The notes under the pieces are model-generated. The model made no database searches and was not told the DNA's origin. It saw only the letters and a program-made list of their open reading frames with translations. DNA of 64,000 nucleotides from Planococcus halocryophilus. GTDB lineage: Bacteria; Bacillota; Bacilli; Bacillales_A; Planococcaceae. The stretch spans positions 2,948,001 to 3,012,000 of the forward strand of contig NZ_CP016537.2 of assembly GCF_001687585.2 (NCBI RefSeq), in the 5' to 3' direction. The position numbers and the translations under genes were made by a program. Each line of letters opens with the position of its first letter. The stretch's first letter is position 1. This document shows positions 26,125-35,276 of the stretch, piece after piece.

Positions 26125-26229
26125 CTTTATTCCCCTTTCCCTATTCGTTATTACTAGCTTAACAAGCAGTTGTGAATAAACTATGACCAGAGTTTTAACA
26201 AAGATATAAAGTTTTCTACACAAAAAAAA

Positions 26230-26254
26230 GAGCTAAAGGTTATTACCTCAGCTC
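26230..26254 (-). terminator. Terminator overlapping the histidine kinase stop codon
   Basis: GAGCT and AGCTC arms with inner GGT/ACC pairing form a hairpin followed on the minus strand by a run of T. It overlaps the stop codon of the kinase gene (26253-26255) and separates the two-component operon from prsA-htrA. Confidence 0.75.
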
Positions 26255-27653
26255 ATTTTTTTGGCAAGTGAATTATGAATTTCGTTCCTTGTCCTTTTTT
26301 ACTTTCAACATGGATTTCTCCGTCATGGAGCGTCACCAGTTGCTTGACGATAGATAACCCAAGTCCAAATTGACCGCTTCCGCGTGACAAGTCCGCTTTG
26401 TAAAAACGACGCCACACCAGATCAATTTCTTCTACGTCAATGCCTGCTCCATTGTCTTCTATCGTTACCCTCATTTGTTCCGCTTCCATATGAGTTGAGA
26501 CTGTAATCATACCGTTCTCAGTAAACTGAATAGCATTCTTCACGATGTTCATAAGAATTTGGATTAAACGATCCATGTCCCCATAAATAACATCCCCAGG
26601 GTTCGTATGAATAACAATTTGGTTGCCTTTTTCTTTTGCTTGTAGGTAAAGCTGCTCTTGAATAATCTCCAAGAGCTCATCCGCTTCAATTTCTTCTTTT
26701 GTTAATATCACCTGATTAGATCTGATTTTTTCATAATCCAAGTTTTCATTTACTAAACGCATTAGGCGTTTTGTTTCTTCACTCGCTAAACGAACGCCTT
26801 TTTCTCGTTGACCTTCTTCAATCATATTGTTGCGCAGGCCTTCCATTATCCCGGCAATGGTCGTTAACGGTGTCCGCATTTCATGGGAAACATCCGCCAT
26901 AAATTGCCGTCTGCGGTTTTCAAGTCGATCGATTTCCTCGTTAGATTGTTGAAGTTTTTCGGCCATTTTATTAAAGTCATGCGCCAAATCACCAAACTCA
27001 TCGAAATTTGATTCTGGTAAATTCACATCGTAATGACCTTCACTTATCATAGATGTCGCTTTTCGCATACGTTTGATTCGACTAACATGCATTTTGGATA
27101 ACCCTAAGCTAAGAAGCAATGCGATAGCTAGGGCAATTAACACCGCAGTGACTAAGGTTTTATTCAATTCGGCAATCATTTCACTTACTCCGCTAACAGG
27201 AGCAGCAAGAAGAACCCCTCCAGCTAATTGTTCGTTTTCGAAATACGGCATCGCTACAAATGTTACCGATAGTTCGAATCGTTCAACGTCCCGGTTGACG
27301 GTCAATGTCTCACCTCGTTCAATGACGTTCCATTCTTCTGATGTCAGCTCTACAGGGGGAAAAGAACCCGACACCGGATACATAATCCGACTTTGCTGAT
27401 CAAAAACGATAAAACTGATATTTTGCGCTTTTAATATAGAGACATAAGATTGCAGATTGGTCCCAGGGCGTTCTCGCTCAAGCTCTTCGATGATTTGCCC
27501 ACCGTATTTCTCCAATTCTTCCGCCTTTTCAGCATAAGCAAAATCATCTACGAAACGAACAAATAAAATACTCAAAATCAAAAAAGCAATCAATAAAATA
27601 CTCATGTGGCTAGCAATCAGCTGGTAAAAATACTTAATTCGCGTGTTCTTCAA
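26253..27653 (-). CDS. Sensor histidine kinase
   Basis: About 466 residues: an N-terminal membrane helix, an extracytoplasmic domain of about 130 residues, a second helix, HAMP, DHp with the H-box VSHEMRTPL and an HATPase_c domain (NIVKNAIQF, DNGAGID, GSGQFGLGLSIV). The start is unclear. A TTG at 27665 directly abuts the only GGGGAG, so I prefer the TTG at 27653, twelve bases beyond it; either overlaps the regulator gene. With the response regulator it precedes prsA and htrA, reminiscent of CssRS control of Htr proteases, but the sequence itself does not identify it as CssS. Confidence 0.85.
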   Translation of the reverse strand: MKNTRIKYFYQLIASHMSILLIAFLILSILFVRFVDDFAYAEKAEELEKYGGQIIEELERERPGTNLQSYVSILKAQNISFIVFDQQSRIMYPVSGSFPPVELTSEEWNVIERGETLTVNRDVERFELSVTFVAMPYFENEQLAGGVLLAAPVSGVSEMIAELNKTLVTAVLIALAIALLLSLGLSKMHVSRIKRMRKATSMISEGHYDVNLPESNFDEFGDLAHDFNKMAEKLQQSNEEIDRLENRRRQFMADVSHEMRTPLTTIAGIMEGLRNNMIEEGQREKGVRLASEETKRLMRLVNENLDYEKIRSNQVILTKEEIEADELLEIIQEQLYLQAKEKGNQIVIHTNPGDVIYGDMDRLIQILMNIVKNAIQFTENGMITVSTHMEAEQMRVTIEDNGAGIDVEEIDLVWRRFYKADLSRGSGQFGLGLSIVKQLVTLHDGEIHVESKKGQGTKFIIHLPKK

Positions 27654-28314
27654 ATTTATAGCCAACTCCCCATACTGTATGGAACAGCTTGTCCCCTCCG
27701 TCTATTTTTTTGCGTAAACGTTTAATATGAACATCTACTGTCCGTTCATCACCATAAAATTGATATCCCCATACTTGTTCCAATAATTGTTCTCGGCTGA
27801 ATACTTGCTTTGGGTGTTGCAGAAAAAATACCAATAAGTCGAATTCTTTTGGTGTTAGGCTATCAACCGCTTGTCCATCTTTTTTAATATCGCGCGTCTC
27901 TTTATTGACAGTAAAATGAAAGGTTCGAATTAAGTCTGATACAGGTTCCGATTTTTGGACTCTTCTTGTCACGGCTTTTATACGTGCCATCAATGTTAAT
28001 GGGCTGAATGGTTTTGTGACATAATCGTCTGCACCCATTTCAAAGCCAATAACTTGATCGGATTCGCTGTCTTTTGCTGTTAGCATGATGATCGGGACAG
28101 CGCTTCCTTCTTCTCGAATTTTGCGGCATAAAGCAATTCCATCCATTCCTGGAAGCATCCAATCCAAAATCAGTAAATCATGTCCGCCTTCTTTATATTT
28201 CTGGTAACCTTCTAGTCCATCTGCTGCAAACTCCCCGTTAATTCCTTCTTTTGAAAAAAACAATTCCAGCATAGAACTGACACTCGGGTTGTCTTCTACG
28301 ACCAATATTCTCAT
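27634..28314 (-). CDS. OmpR-family response regulator
   Basis: A 226-residue regulator. The receiver domain has the acidic pocket VVEDN, phosphoacceptor Asp in LLILDWMLPG, Thr in MLTAKD and Lys in VTKPF. A winged-helix DNA-binding domain (about 130-222) contains LTPKEFDLL, WGYQFYGDERTVDVHI and GVGYKF. The kinase gene starts within its last codons, so the pair is translationally coupled. Likely targets are itself and possibly the downstream prsA-htrA genes; the second point is inference from position. Confidence 0.92.
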   Translation of the reverse strand: MRILVVEDNPSVSSMLELFFSKEGINGEFAADGLEGYQKYKEGGHDLLILDWMLPGMDGIALCRKIREEGSAVPIIMLTAKDSESDQVIGFEMGADDYVTKPFSPLTLMARIKAVTRRVQKSEPVSDLIRTFHFTVNKETRDIKKDGQAVDSLTPKEFDLLVFFLQHPKQVFSREQLLEQVWGYQFYGDERTVDVHIKRLRKKIDGGDKLFHTVWGVGYKFEEHAN

Positions 28315-28382
28315 CCCGCACCTCCGTCTATCTTTCTCTTAAAGTTAAATGACAAATCCGAAAGACGCAAGAAAATTGAAAA

Positions 28383-28407
28383 CCGCTCTTCTATAAAAGA
28401 AGAGCGG
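28383..28407 (-). terminator. Terminator of the GTPase gene
   Basis: Arms CCGCTCTTCT (28383-28392) and AGAAGAGCGG (28398-28407) with a five-base loop lie just after the GTPase stop codon, with a T-rich minus-strand flank. Confidence 0.85.
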
Positions 28408-28418
28408 CTCGACAATCT

Positions 28419-29429
28419 TTATGCTTTTTGCTCATTTTTTTTCAATTTCTCGAACAAAGAACCGATCATGTCGTAATCAATGTCGATGTTTTTTTCATAC
28501 GCGTATTTCACGCCATATCCGAGTGCTAAAGTCATAGACGAGGCAACAGTGCCACCAATAATCGAGCCCGCCCCAGGAATAAATTTTAGCGCCTGGCGAT
28601 AAATGGTGTGACCGATTGTTTTCGTCGCAGTGACAATAATCATGTCTTTCGCCGCTTTTTTAGTTAATGGCTTGTCGTAAAGTTTGGATAATTTAATGAT
28701 TAAGCCTGCCTGTAACGTAGTAAGCGGCAATACGTCAGAACCTGGAATTGGTGACGCGCCAATTACACCTGCTGAAACACCTGCACCAATAATCCAACGA
28801 TTGGCGGCAGCGGACTTTTCTTTTATGCTTTTGGCGAAGAGCAAGTCCTTACCCTTCTTTTCGAGCAAAAAAAGAATTTCCTTCTTTAAGAGATCCAAGT
28901 TTTCTTCTGTTTTGGAGGAAATCGGAATAACTTTGTATTTATTGGCAGTATGTCCTTTTATAAATTTAACAATGGATGGAACATCTTCTGCGGCATCGAT
29001 TTTATTTAAGACGATCAAAATATCTTTGTTGTGTTTTTCAATTTCATTGAACTTTTCTTTTTCGCTTTCAGAAAACACTGTCCCTGCAGCATTAAGGAAA
29101 AACAAGACCACATCGGACTTCTGAACAAATTCCAAGGTTTTTTTAGGGTTCTCGTCATTTGGATCATTTAAGCCAGGTGTATCCATAAATTTGATGTTTT
29201 CCAACCCTCGAATATTATAAGGATCTACGCTGACCGTTTCTCCTGGCATTGGATTTGTGCTAGCAATATTTTCTCCAATGATTTTGTTGATGGTGGAAGA
29301 TTTGCCGGCATTCACTTCACCGATTAACGAAATCAAAAGTTCCTGTTCAAGAGAATCGTTCACTTTTCTCATTTCTCTTTCAAACATTTTATCCATCGCT
29401 TGCATTACTTCTTTTTCAAATTCGTTCAC
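28419..29429 (-). CDS. Era-like/dynamin-related GTPase with DUF697 tail
   Basis: This 336-residue GTPase has G1 GEVNAGKSSTIN (about 37-48), a G2 threonine region (PGETVS), G3 DTPGLND and G4 LNKID. The C-terminal third (about 210-310) is hydrophobic and Gly/Ala-rich (GASPIPGSDVLPL, FIPGAGSIIGGTV), typical of the DUF697/YcjF-like membrane-associated domain. Proteins of this layout are thought to act at membranes, but their function is poorly known. It is monocistronic, between the LtaS-like gene and the two-component system. Confidence 0.85.
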   Translation of the reverse strand: MNEFEKEVMQAMDKMFEREMRKVNDSLEQELLISLIGEVNAGKSSTINKIIGENIASTNPMPGETVSVDPYNIRGLENIKFMDTPGLNDPNDENPKKTLEFVQKSDVVLFFLNAAGTVFSESEKEKFNEIEKHNKDILIVLNKIDAAEDVPSIVKFIKGHTANKYKVIPISSKTEENLDLLKKEILFLLEKKGKDLLFAKSIKEKSAAANRWIIGAGVSAGVIGASPIPGSDVLPLTTLQAGLIIKLSKLYDKPLTKKAAKDMIIVTATKTIGHTIYRQALKFIPGAGSIIGGTVASSMTLALGYGVKYAYEKNIDIDYDMIGSLFEKLKKNEQKA

Positions 29430-29504
29430 TATAACTCACGTTCTCCCCTCGCGCATACTTACTTATTATTCACTTTAACAGTTTTTCTTGAATTATGGGA
29501 ATTA

Positions 29505-31322
29505 TTACTCAGTGTAGACTTTCAATAATGTATCTGCATAGTTCATTAACGTTTCCGTATCTTTAATGTGTTTTTTAGCTGCGCTATTTTTATTGCGTTT
29601 TTCCATAGTCTTCAAATCGTATAGAACGTCTGGCAATTTAGCTCCCGGTGCTTTATAAAATTGTTCAGACTGAATATAAGAACCACCTGGCAAATAATAA
29701 CGCATACCTACTAAATTCTTTTTGTACTGAAATAAGTTATGTCCCATCATCGGATAGTCATGATCGATTCCGAGTAACGCTAGTACCGTTGGCATAATAT
29801 CGGTTTGACCGCCAAGGCGGGTCATTTCCGTTTCTTCAAAAAGATTTCCTCCTGTAAACAATAGCGGAATGGTAAATTGATCTTTTAACGAATATTCATG
29901 CCCTAAAAACTCACTTAACAATTGATGATCTTCTTCTGTTACTAAGCTGCCATGCATACCTGAATGGTCTCCTAAAATAACGATTAACGATTCATCGTAA
30001 ATCTCTCGGTCTTTCAACTCTTGAATGAACGAACCAATTTGCTCGTCTGTATAACGAACTGATTGCAAATAATTCCCGATATACGTACCCTCATATTCAG
30101 AAGGGAGATCTAAATATTGCATAGTGTCTGGCATTTCAAATGGTGTATGACTCGTTACCGTGACAATATTCGCATAAATTCTCTCATACGTTTCGAGCTG
30201 TCGCGGTAATTCGCCTGCCACAAAATCGAACAACACTTCATCTGCTGGTCCAAAGCCAACTTCTTTGACGTTTGGTATGTCTTCACTCGAAAAAACTTCT
30301 TCGTATCCAAGAACTGGATAAAGCACATCACGGTTCCAAAATGTCACTTCATCAGCATGATACGTTGCCGACCCATAACCTTTTTCCTTTAATGCTCGTG
30401 CTAACGAAGGTGCTTCTTTTCCGGACAAGCTATTTGATGTCGGAATCATCCCTTGTGGATAAAGTCCTGTATTTACAATCCACTCGGCATCAGAAGTTGT
30501 TCCAGCTCCTACTTGTTGAAATACATTTGAAAAATAAGCACTTTCACTCAGCAGTTGATTGAGGTTTGGCGTGATTTCCTGTCCATTTAATGACTTGTCT
30601 AGAACGAATTCTTGTAAAGACTCGACTTGTATGATGAACAAATGGCGTCCTTCCGCAACTCCAAAACTATCATGTTCACGAACTTCTACAAATTTATTGC
30701 CTTTTAGTTCCTCTAATTCTCTTTCTGTTAATTTACTCGAAGAAGCATGTGCGCTATCTGTCGAACGGTTATACAATTGAGCTACTTGAGACTGCAAATA
30801 ACCGTGTTCTTTCGCAAAATAGGAGACATCGATGATCGACTGCTGAAGAGCATAGACTACCGTAATAGCACAAATCGCTGCCATACTAACCGCTACATGT
30901 TTCAAAGCAATTAGCTTTACTGGATTTTTCCAGCGACGCGCCAAAAAAAAGAGCACCAAAGCATCGAGGAAAAACAAAAAATCCCATGGATTTGAGAGCA
31001 TCGTAATAGTCCCACCAACAGAGCCAGATTGCGTCAATTGCTGCAAATCGTAATAAGAAGGAATTGTAGAATAGTAACGCATGTATAAGGTAATCGTAAA
31101 AAAAATGACGGAGACCAGCAAGTTAAATAACCAAACTGCTCGCCACATTTTTTTATGAGCAACTAATAAAACGACAGATAGCAAAAATGCCCACATTGGA
31201 AATTCGATTAAGATAATATGCCAAATTGATTTTTCATTAAAAATAAGCACACGAAAAGCACTTACTTTAATTAATAATAAGAGATAAATAAGGACATATG
31301 GCATAAGATTTATTTTCTTCAC
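29505..31322 (-). CDS. LtaS-family lipoteichoic acid synthase/primase-type enzyme
   Basis: A 605-residue membrane enzyme: five N-terminal helices in the first 160 residues, then an extracellular sulfatase-fold domain. The metal-binding Glu in IQVESLQ (about 234), the catalytic Thr in GAGTTSDAEW (about 276) and LGDHSGMHG are visible. Such enzymes polymerise or prime glycerol phosphate from phosphatidylglycerol. Whether this is the main LtaS or a YqgS/YvgJ-type paralogue cannot be said. The GTG at 31322, eight bases beyond AAGAGG, is preferred over the GTG at 31331, which overlaps that site. Confidence 0.88.
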   Translation of the reverse strand: MKKINLMPYVLIYLLLLIKVSAFRVLIFNEKSIWHIILIEFPMWAFLLSVVLLVAHKKMWRAVWLFNLLVSVIFFTITLYMRYYSTIPSYYDLQQLTQSGSVGGTITMLSNPWDFLFFLDALVLFFLARRWKNPVKLIALKHVAVSMAAICAITVVYALQQSIIDVSYFAKEHGYLQSQVAQLYNRSTDSAHASSSKLTERELEELKGNKFVEVREHDSFGVAEGRHLFIIQVESLQEFVLDKSLNGQEITPNLNQLLSESAYFSNVFQQVGAGTTSDAEWIVNTGLYPQGMIPTSNSLSGKEAPSLARALKEKGYGSATYHADEVTFWNRDVLYPVLGYEEVFSSEDIPNVKEVGFGPADEVLFDFVAGELPRQLETYERIYANIVTVTSHTPFEMPDTMQYLDLPSEYEGTYIGNYLQSVRYTDEQIGSFIQELKDREIYDESLIVILGDHSGMHGSLVTEEDHQLLSEFLGHEYSLKDQFTIPLLFTGGNLFEETEMTRLGGQTDIMPTVLALLGIDHDYPMMGHNLFQYKKNLVGMRYYLPGGSYIQSEQFYKAPGAKLPDVLYDLKTMEKRNKNSAAKKHIKDTETLMNYADTLLKVYTE

Positions 31323-31502
31323 ACAGAGCACCTCTTTTCTACAGACGAAAAACTAAGTTGAATGTTGCATATATTCAATTTAATAGGGAATAAAGGATGT
31401 ATAGTGTTATCCAGACTACACTAACAATCAGCAGGTCAACTATAAGACAAGCTAGCTATTCGTTTTAATGAGTGAGCCTGACTAACTAAAAGGAGCGATT
31501 CG

Positions 31503-32126
31503 ATGCAACCTTTAAAAGCACTTTTCATCAACACTTCACTAAAAAATTCTAAAGAACCTTCCCATACGGAAGAGTTCATAAAAGACGTTCAAGTTCACTA
31601 TAATCAATTAGGTGTAGAATCTGAAATTGTTCGTTTAGCCGATTACGCTGTTGCCTATGGTGTTCAACCGGACATGGGTGAAGGGGATGAATGGCCACAA
31701 GTTTTTGAAAAAGTAATGGCCGCAGATATTGTGATTATCGGTACTCCTTTATGGCTTGGAGAAAAAAGCTCGTTAGCGACGCAAACCATTGAACGTCTTT
31801 ACGCTAGCAGTAGCGTTACTAACGATAAAGGACAATCTATTTTCTACAATAAAGTTGGTGGCGTTGCAATCACCGGTAATGAAGATGGTGCGAAACACGC
31901 AGCAGCTTCTGTTCTTTACGCACTTTCTCATATTGGATTTGTTGTACCTCCAAATGTCGATGCGTACTGGGTTGGTGAAGCAGGACCTGGTCCATCTTAT
32001 ATGGATACTAAAAAAGATAATGAATTTACTAAAAAAGCAATTAGACGACTTGCTTATAATACGTATCATTTTGCAGGTATACTTAAAAACAACCCCATTC
32101 CAAGTGAAGGAAATACACTTGAATAA
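31503..32126 (+). CDS. NAD(P)H-dependent FMN reductase/flavodoxin-like oxidoreductase
   Basis: A 207-residue flavodoxin-fold protein: an N-terminal FINTSLKNSKEPSHT phosphate-binding loop, a central IIGTPLWLGEKSSLA flavin contact and the VAITGNEDGAKHAAASV segment found in NADPH-dependent FMN reductases. It would reduce FMN or a small quinone or azo substrate with NAD(P)H in the cytoplasm. The start has AAAGGAG upstream. It stands alone, followed by two repeat copies, and no partner indicates a substrate. Confidence 0.82.
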   Translation: MQPLKALFINTSLKNSKEPSHTEEFIKDVQVHYNQLGVESEIVRLADYAVAYGVQPDMGEGDEWPQVFEKVMAADIVIIGTPLWLGEKSSLATQTIERLYASSSVTNDKGQSIFYNKVGGVAITGNEDGAKHAAASVLYALSHIGFVVPPNVDAYWVGEAGPGPSYMDTKKDNEFTKKAIRRLAYNTYHFAGILKNNPIPSEGNTLE

Positions 32127-32159
32127 TATTCATCAACAAACTGAATAATGATGCATAAT

Positions 32160-32283
32160 CTTCAACTAGGCTGGCCACTGCGCTTTCCATGGGCTCAGCT
32201 TCAGCCTCCTCGTCACTGGCGTTCCTGCGGGGTCTTCAGCTTTCGCTGTCCCATAGGAGTCTTCGTGACCAACCTAGTTGAAG
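32160..32283 (-). repeat. Intergenic repeat copy R2 (reverse core)
   Basis: Near-perfect inverted arms (CTTCAACTAGG at 32160 and CCTAGTTGAAG ending at 32283, extended to 17 of 19 matches) bound the shared core read on the minus strand. It lies 77 bases from copy R3, which has the opposite orientation. Together with R3 it fills most of the 445-base gap between the FMN reductase and histidine phosphatase genes. Confidence 0.85.
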
Positions 32284-32368
32284 GTTTCCAGCTTCGATCA
32301 CTATGAGATATTTGAGTGCGCTTCACCATAAAAGTAACCTATCAAAAAAATTTACCCACTCGCTTAAA

Positions 32369-32488
32369 GATTCGGAGCACCTAGTGGCGACTCCAGCGGA
32401 AAAACGAAGTGATGAGACCCCGCAGGAGCTTGCGACGAGGAGGCTCAGCGCGGAGTCCGCGGAAAGCGTCCACTAAGTGCGGAGAATC
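32369..32488 (+). repeat. Intergenic repeat copy R3 (forward core)
   Basis: The core GCGACTCCAGCGGAA ... CCGCGGAAAGCGTCC is bounded by imperfect inverted arms (32369-32387 and 32470-32488, 15 of 19 matching). The arm sequence is unrelated to those of R1, R2 and R4. Thirty bases downstream comes the box TTTTGTCTACA (32519-32529) and a terminator-like hairpin, also found beside R4. Confidence 0.85.
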
Positions 32489-32534
32489 CTATATGCATAC
32501 AAAATTGAGTAAATATTCTTTTGTCTACAGTCTG

Positions 32535-32562
32535 AAACTGACAGCAGTTCTGCTGTCAGTTT
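32535..32562. terminator. Terminator hairpin next to repeat R3
   Basis: Arms AAACTGACAGCA (32535-32546) and TGCTGTCAGTTT (32551-32562) with T-rich flanks. It is positioned to end the minus-strand histidine phosphatase transcript and any plus-strand read-through. Confidence 0.85.
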
Positions 32563-32572
32563 TTCTATGTAA

Positions 32573-33103
32573 TTACTGCCACAAGCGGACTACCGATGTT
32601 TGTCCATTAGTTATTTCCACTTTAAAAACGTCTGGGTTGGTCAATTTCCCCCATGCTGAAAAGTCATATTGAGAATCGATACTTTTTAACAGTAACCCTA
32701 GCAAGTTTCCATGAGTTACCGCAGCGGTACCATCTTTCATGTCCTGTAATGCTGCTATTGCACGAGTTGTTGCTTCTCTACCCGATTCGCCTCCAACAAA
32801 CTTCAATTCCTCATCTTCGAATGACGCTTCTAGCTTCTCCATCCAATCTGACAAATCTTCCGAACTTAATATGCGTTCAGCTAAGCGACCATCAATCACA
32901 ATCGGTAACCCCAATTGCTTAGCAGCCGGCTCGATAGACTGAATCGCTCGCATGAACGGACTTGAAACAAAATGAACAACTTTCCGTTGCTGAAAAAATT
33001 CCGCTAAATCCTTTGCCTGTTTTTTACCTATCTCTGTTAGCTCCGCTTCTGGCGCTTGGCCAGTTGCTTGGCAATGTCTAATTAGATAAATTGTTTTGTC
33101 CAT
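32573..33103 (-). CDS. Histidine phosphatase family protein
   Basis: A 176-residue phosphoglycerate-mutase-like phosphatase. The phosphohistidine motif reads LIRHCQATG, with Cys where the family usually has Gly after the catalytic His. Further marks are the LTEIGKKQAKDLA helix, SSPFMRAIQS arginine motif and the second catalytic His in VTHGNLL. Start ATG 33103 leaves better spacing from AAGGTGG than the adjacent ATG at 33106. The substrate is unknown; small phosphate esters or phosphoproteins are usual. It appears monocistronic. Confidence 0.87.
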   Translation of the reverse strand: MDKTIYLIRHCQATGQAPEAELTEIGKKQAKDLAEFFQQRKVVHFVSSPFMRAIQSIEPAAKQLGLPIVIDGRLAERILSSEDLSDWMEKLEASFEDEELKFVGGESGREATTRAIAALQDMKDGTAAVTHGNLLGLLLKSIDSQYDFSAWGKLTNPDVFKVEITNGQTSVVRLWQ

Positions 33104-33205
33104 CATTCTCCACCTTATTTCAATTGATATTTCTTAAACTAATTACATTAAGTATTTCTCGCTATATCACACATTCCCCAAATTACATTTTTTAACCTCA
33201 AAAAA

Positions 33206-33229
33206 ACTCCCGAGCATAAGCTCAGGAGT
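33206..33229 (-). terminator. Terminator of the riboflavin operon
   Basis: Arms ACTCCCGAGC and GCTCAGGAGT (33206-33215, 33220-33229) are followed on the minus strand by seven T. It lies directly after ribH. Confidence 0.88.
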
Positions 33230-33235
33230 CATAAA

Positions 33236-33700
33236 TTATAATTTTTTCATCAAGTTTGCCATTTCAATAGCACCTGCTGCTGATTCCCAGCCTTTGTTGC
33301 CTGCTTTTGTGCCTGCACGTTCAATTGCTTGTTCGATCGAGTCTGTAGTTAACACACCAAAGATAACTGGGATATCTGCATGATCACTAGCTCTTGATAC
33401 GCCTTTAGCCACTTCGCTGCAAACATAATCAAAATGAGGAGTTGCGCCTCTAATGACTGTCCCTAACGTAACGATGGCATCATAATTTCCACTCATCGCC
33501 ATCTTTTTCGCGACAAGCGGAATTTCGAAAGCTCCAGGTACCCAAGCAATCGAAACATCGTCTTCTCCAACGCCATGACGTTTTAAAGCATCTTCTGCTC
33601 CACTTAATAATTTGCTTGTAATAAACTCATTAAAACGTCCAACTACTATCCCAATTCGTAAACCTTCACCGTTTAAATATCCTTCAAAATGTACAGTCAT
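33236..33700 (-). CDS. ribH: 6,7-dimethyl-8-ribityllumazine synthase
   Basis: This 154-residue lumazine synthase condenses the pyrimidinedione with 3,4-dihydroxy-2-butanone 4-phosphate. Family marks are [25 protein letters not shown] and [17 protein letters not shown] with the catalytic His. Start ATG 33700 lies nine bases after GAGGAG; the upstream ATG at 33709 is part of that spacing. It is the last gene of the rib operon, 22 bases after ribB. Confidence 0.97.
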   Translation of the reverse strand: MTVHFEGYLNGEGLRIGIVVGRFNEFITSKLLSGAEDALKRHGVGEDDVSIAWVPGAFEIPLVAKKMAMSGNYDAIVTLGTVIRGATPHFDYVCSEVAKGVSRASDHADIPVIFGVLTTDSIEQAIERAGTKAGNKGWESAAGAIEMANLMKKL

Positions 33701-33722
33701 GCAATCCATCTCCTCTAGTAGA

Positions 33723-34343
33723 TTAATAAGTTGTCATGTTTTGTTGTTTTTGTTGGTACGTTACTAAATCTTTAATCGTCAAAATACCAAGACCGAGACG
33801 TTCTGACACTTGTAACAAATCGTTAACACGCGCCATTGTGCCATCAGCATTCATAATTTCACATATAACTCCTGCTGGAGGTGAACCTGCAAGCTTCGCT
33901 AGATCCACAGCTGCTTCAGTATGTCCTGTTCGTTCAAGGACGCCACCATCTTTTGCGATCAAAGGAAAGATATGTCCTGGACGTTTAAAGTCAGTGGCCG
34001 TAGCATCTGGCTTCACTAAGCTAGTAATTGTATGAGAGCGTTCAAAAGCACTAATTCCTGTCGTCGTATCTTTATGATCCACACTGATTGTAAAAGCAGT
34101 ACCATATTCATCTGTATTATGGTCCGTCATTAGACCAATTTGTAAGTTTTGGGCGATTGATTTTGCAATAGGTACACAGATCAAACCTCTTCCTTCGGTC
34201 GCCATCAAATTGACGATTTCAGGTGAAGCGAATTCTGCCAAAGCAACAAAATCGCCTTCATTTTCTCGATCTTCATCATCAATTACAATAATGGCTTTAC
34301 CATTCTTTAAATCTTCAATGGCTTTTTCTACCGTGTAAAACAT
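33723..34343 (-). CDS. ribB: 3,4-dihydroxy-2-butanone 4-phosphate synthase, RibB only
   Basis: A 206-residue DHBP synthase that makes the four-carbon unit of riboflavin from ribulose 5-phosphate. The acidic active-site loop [22 protein letters not shown], and [10 protein letters not shown] with HTEAAVDL are all present. In most Bacillales this domain is fused to GTP cyclohydrolase II (RibBA, about 400 residues). Here the protein ends cleanly after [13 protein letters not shown] and ribH follows, so the RibA half is absent. The first committed step must be encoded elsewhere, or the pathway is incomplete. Confidence 0.95.
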   Translation of the reverse strand: MFYTVEKAIEDLKNGKAIIVIDDEDRENEGDFVALAEFASPEIVNLMATEGRGLICVPIAKSIAQNLQIGLMTDHNTDEYGTAFTISVDHKDTTTGISAFERSHTITSLVKPDATATDFKRPGHIFPLIAKDGGVLERTGHTEAAVDLAKLAGSPPAGVICEIMNADGTMARVNDLLQVSERLGLGILTIKDLVTYQQKQQNMTTY

Positions 34344-34360
34344 TTGTGTTGCGCCTCCTT

Positions 34361-34990
34361 TTAAAATCCGTTTTCTGCTAGCCAGCTTCTGCTAATTTTT
34401 GGTTCTGCTGTTTGAATTCGCTCGGTATACTTTGCCAATAAATCACATTCGATATTGACCTTTTCACCAATGCCTTTTTCTCCTAATAGCGAATCTTCTT
34501 GCGTCGTCGGAATAAGAGAAATCGTCACAGTATTATGGCTAACAGCAAAAATAGTCAAAGAAGTACCATCTACTGCGATTGATCCTTTTAGCATCATATA
34601 CTTCATCAGCTGAGGCTCAAGCTCGATTGTTTTAGTGATCGCATTTGCTTCTTTTTTCACAGATCGGATAACGCCGACGCCATCAATATGTCCACTAACA
34701 AAATGACCGCCGAAACGTCCATTAGCTGGCATAGCGCGTTCAAGATTTACCCGGGAACCTGCTTTCAATTCCTTCATCGTTGAAGATTTGACCGTTTCCG
34801 GAATCACATCAACTGTGAAGGTACTAGAAGTAAAGGTCGATACAGTTAAACAAACTCCGTTAATGGAAATACTGTCTCCGCGCTTAACGTCTTCTAAAAT
34901 CAGCGCACAGGAAATGGTTAACTCCATTGCTTGTGGCTTAGAGCGAACTGAGGCAACATGTCCAAGTTCTTCAACAATACCTGTAAACAT
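34361..34990 (-). CDS. ribE: Riboflavin synthase, alpha subunit
   Basis: A 209-residue riboflavin synthase with two lumazine-binding halves, the internal duplication typical of the enzyme. The first half begins [12 protein letters not shown] and holds [10 protein letters not shown]; the second holds [12 protein letters not shown] and [10 protein letters not shown]. It dismutates two lumazines to riboflavin. The start directly follows the stop of the small upstream gene (TAAATG), and its GGAGGAG lies within that gene, so the two are coupled. Confidence 0.96.
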   Translation of the reverse strand: MFTGIVEELGHVASVRSKPQAMELTISCALILEDVKRGDSISINGVCLTVSTFTSSTFTVDVIPETVKSSTMKELKAGSRVNLERAMPANGRFGGHFVSGHIDGVGVIRSVKKEANAITKTIELEPQLMKYMMLKGSIAVDGTSLTIFAVSHNTVTISLIPTTQEDSLLGEKGIGEKVNIECDLLAKYTERIQTAEPKISRSWLAENGF

Positions 34991-35272
34991 TTAGGCACAC
35001 TCCTCCAATCTGTTCGCTAAAGTGTATTCAATTGTGGTCTTACGAGTTTTCGGGTGCTTTCCACCATGGGGCGTATGGGTGGTGAGGAAAGAATATTTCA
35101 GAAGGGTTTGAATCCATAACACAATGTGCCCTGCTTCTTTATCAAGTTGGCCAGTCGGATGGCCATTTTTCGTACCTTGAAGAAGCTCGTTTTCCGCTGA
35201 GAGAATGAGCAGGGTTAAAGACCGTTGACTTGTATTTCCAGAGACTACTCCCTGATAAAGGTGTTTGGTCAT
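34991..35272 (-). CDS. Small protein of 93 residues, first gene under the FMN riboswitch; unrecognised
   Basis: It starts MTKHLYQGVVSGNTSQRSL, has no membrane segment, and its C-terminal half is rich in Thr, His and Lys (HTPHGGKHPKTRKTT). A textbook AAAGGAGG lies eight bases before the ATG and is embedded in the riboswitch expression platform. The stop abuts the ribE start. RibD normally occupies this position in Bacillales, but I see no deaminase CHAE/PCxxC zinc motifs in any frame. It could be a riboflavin-responsive small protein, a strongly decayed remnant, or a leader peptide coupling ribE translation. I cannot assign a function. Confidence 0.55.
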   Translation of the reverse strand: MTKHLYQGVVSGNTSQRSLTLLILSAENELLQGTKNGHPTGQLDKEAGHIVLWIQTLLKYSFLTTHTPHGGKHPKTRKTTIEYTLANRLEECA

Positions 35273-35276
35273 ACAA

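Noticed and set aside
27634..28314. Naming the two-component system CssRS
   Set aside because: Position beside htrA suggests it, but the regulator sequence does not resemble CssR as I recall it; left unnamed.
32160..32488. Inverted pair of repeats R2/R3 as an insertion sequence
   Set aside because: There is no transposase frame between or within them, and single copies occur elsewhere, so they are repeats rather than IS ends.
34991..35272. The 93-residue gene as a RibD remnant
   Set aside because: HTPHGGKHPKT faintly recalls the RibD PCSHxGKTPPC motif, but Cys ligands, length and the rest do not match in any frame; not enough to call.
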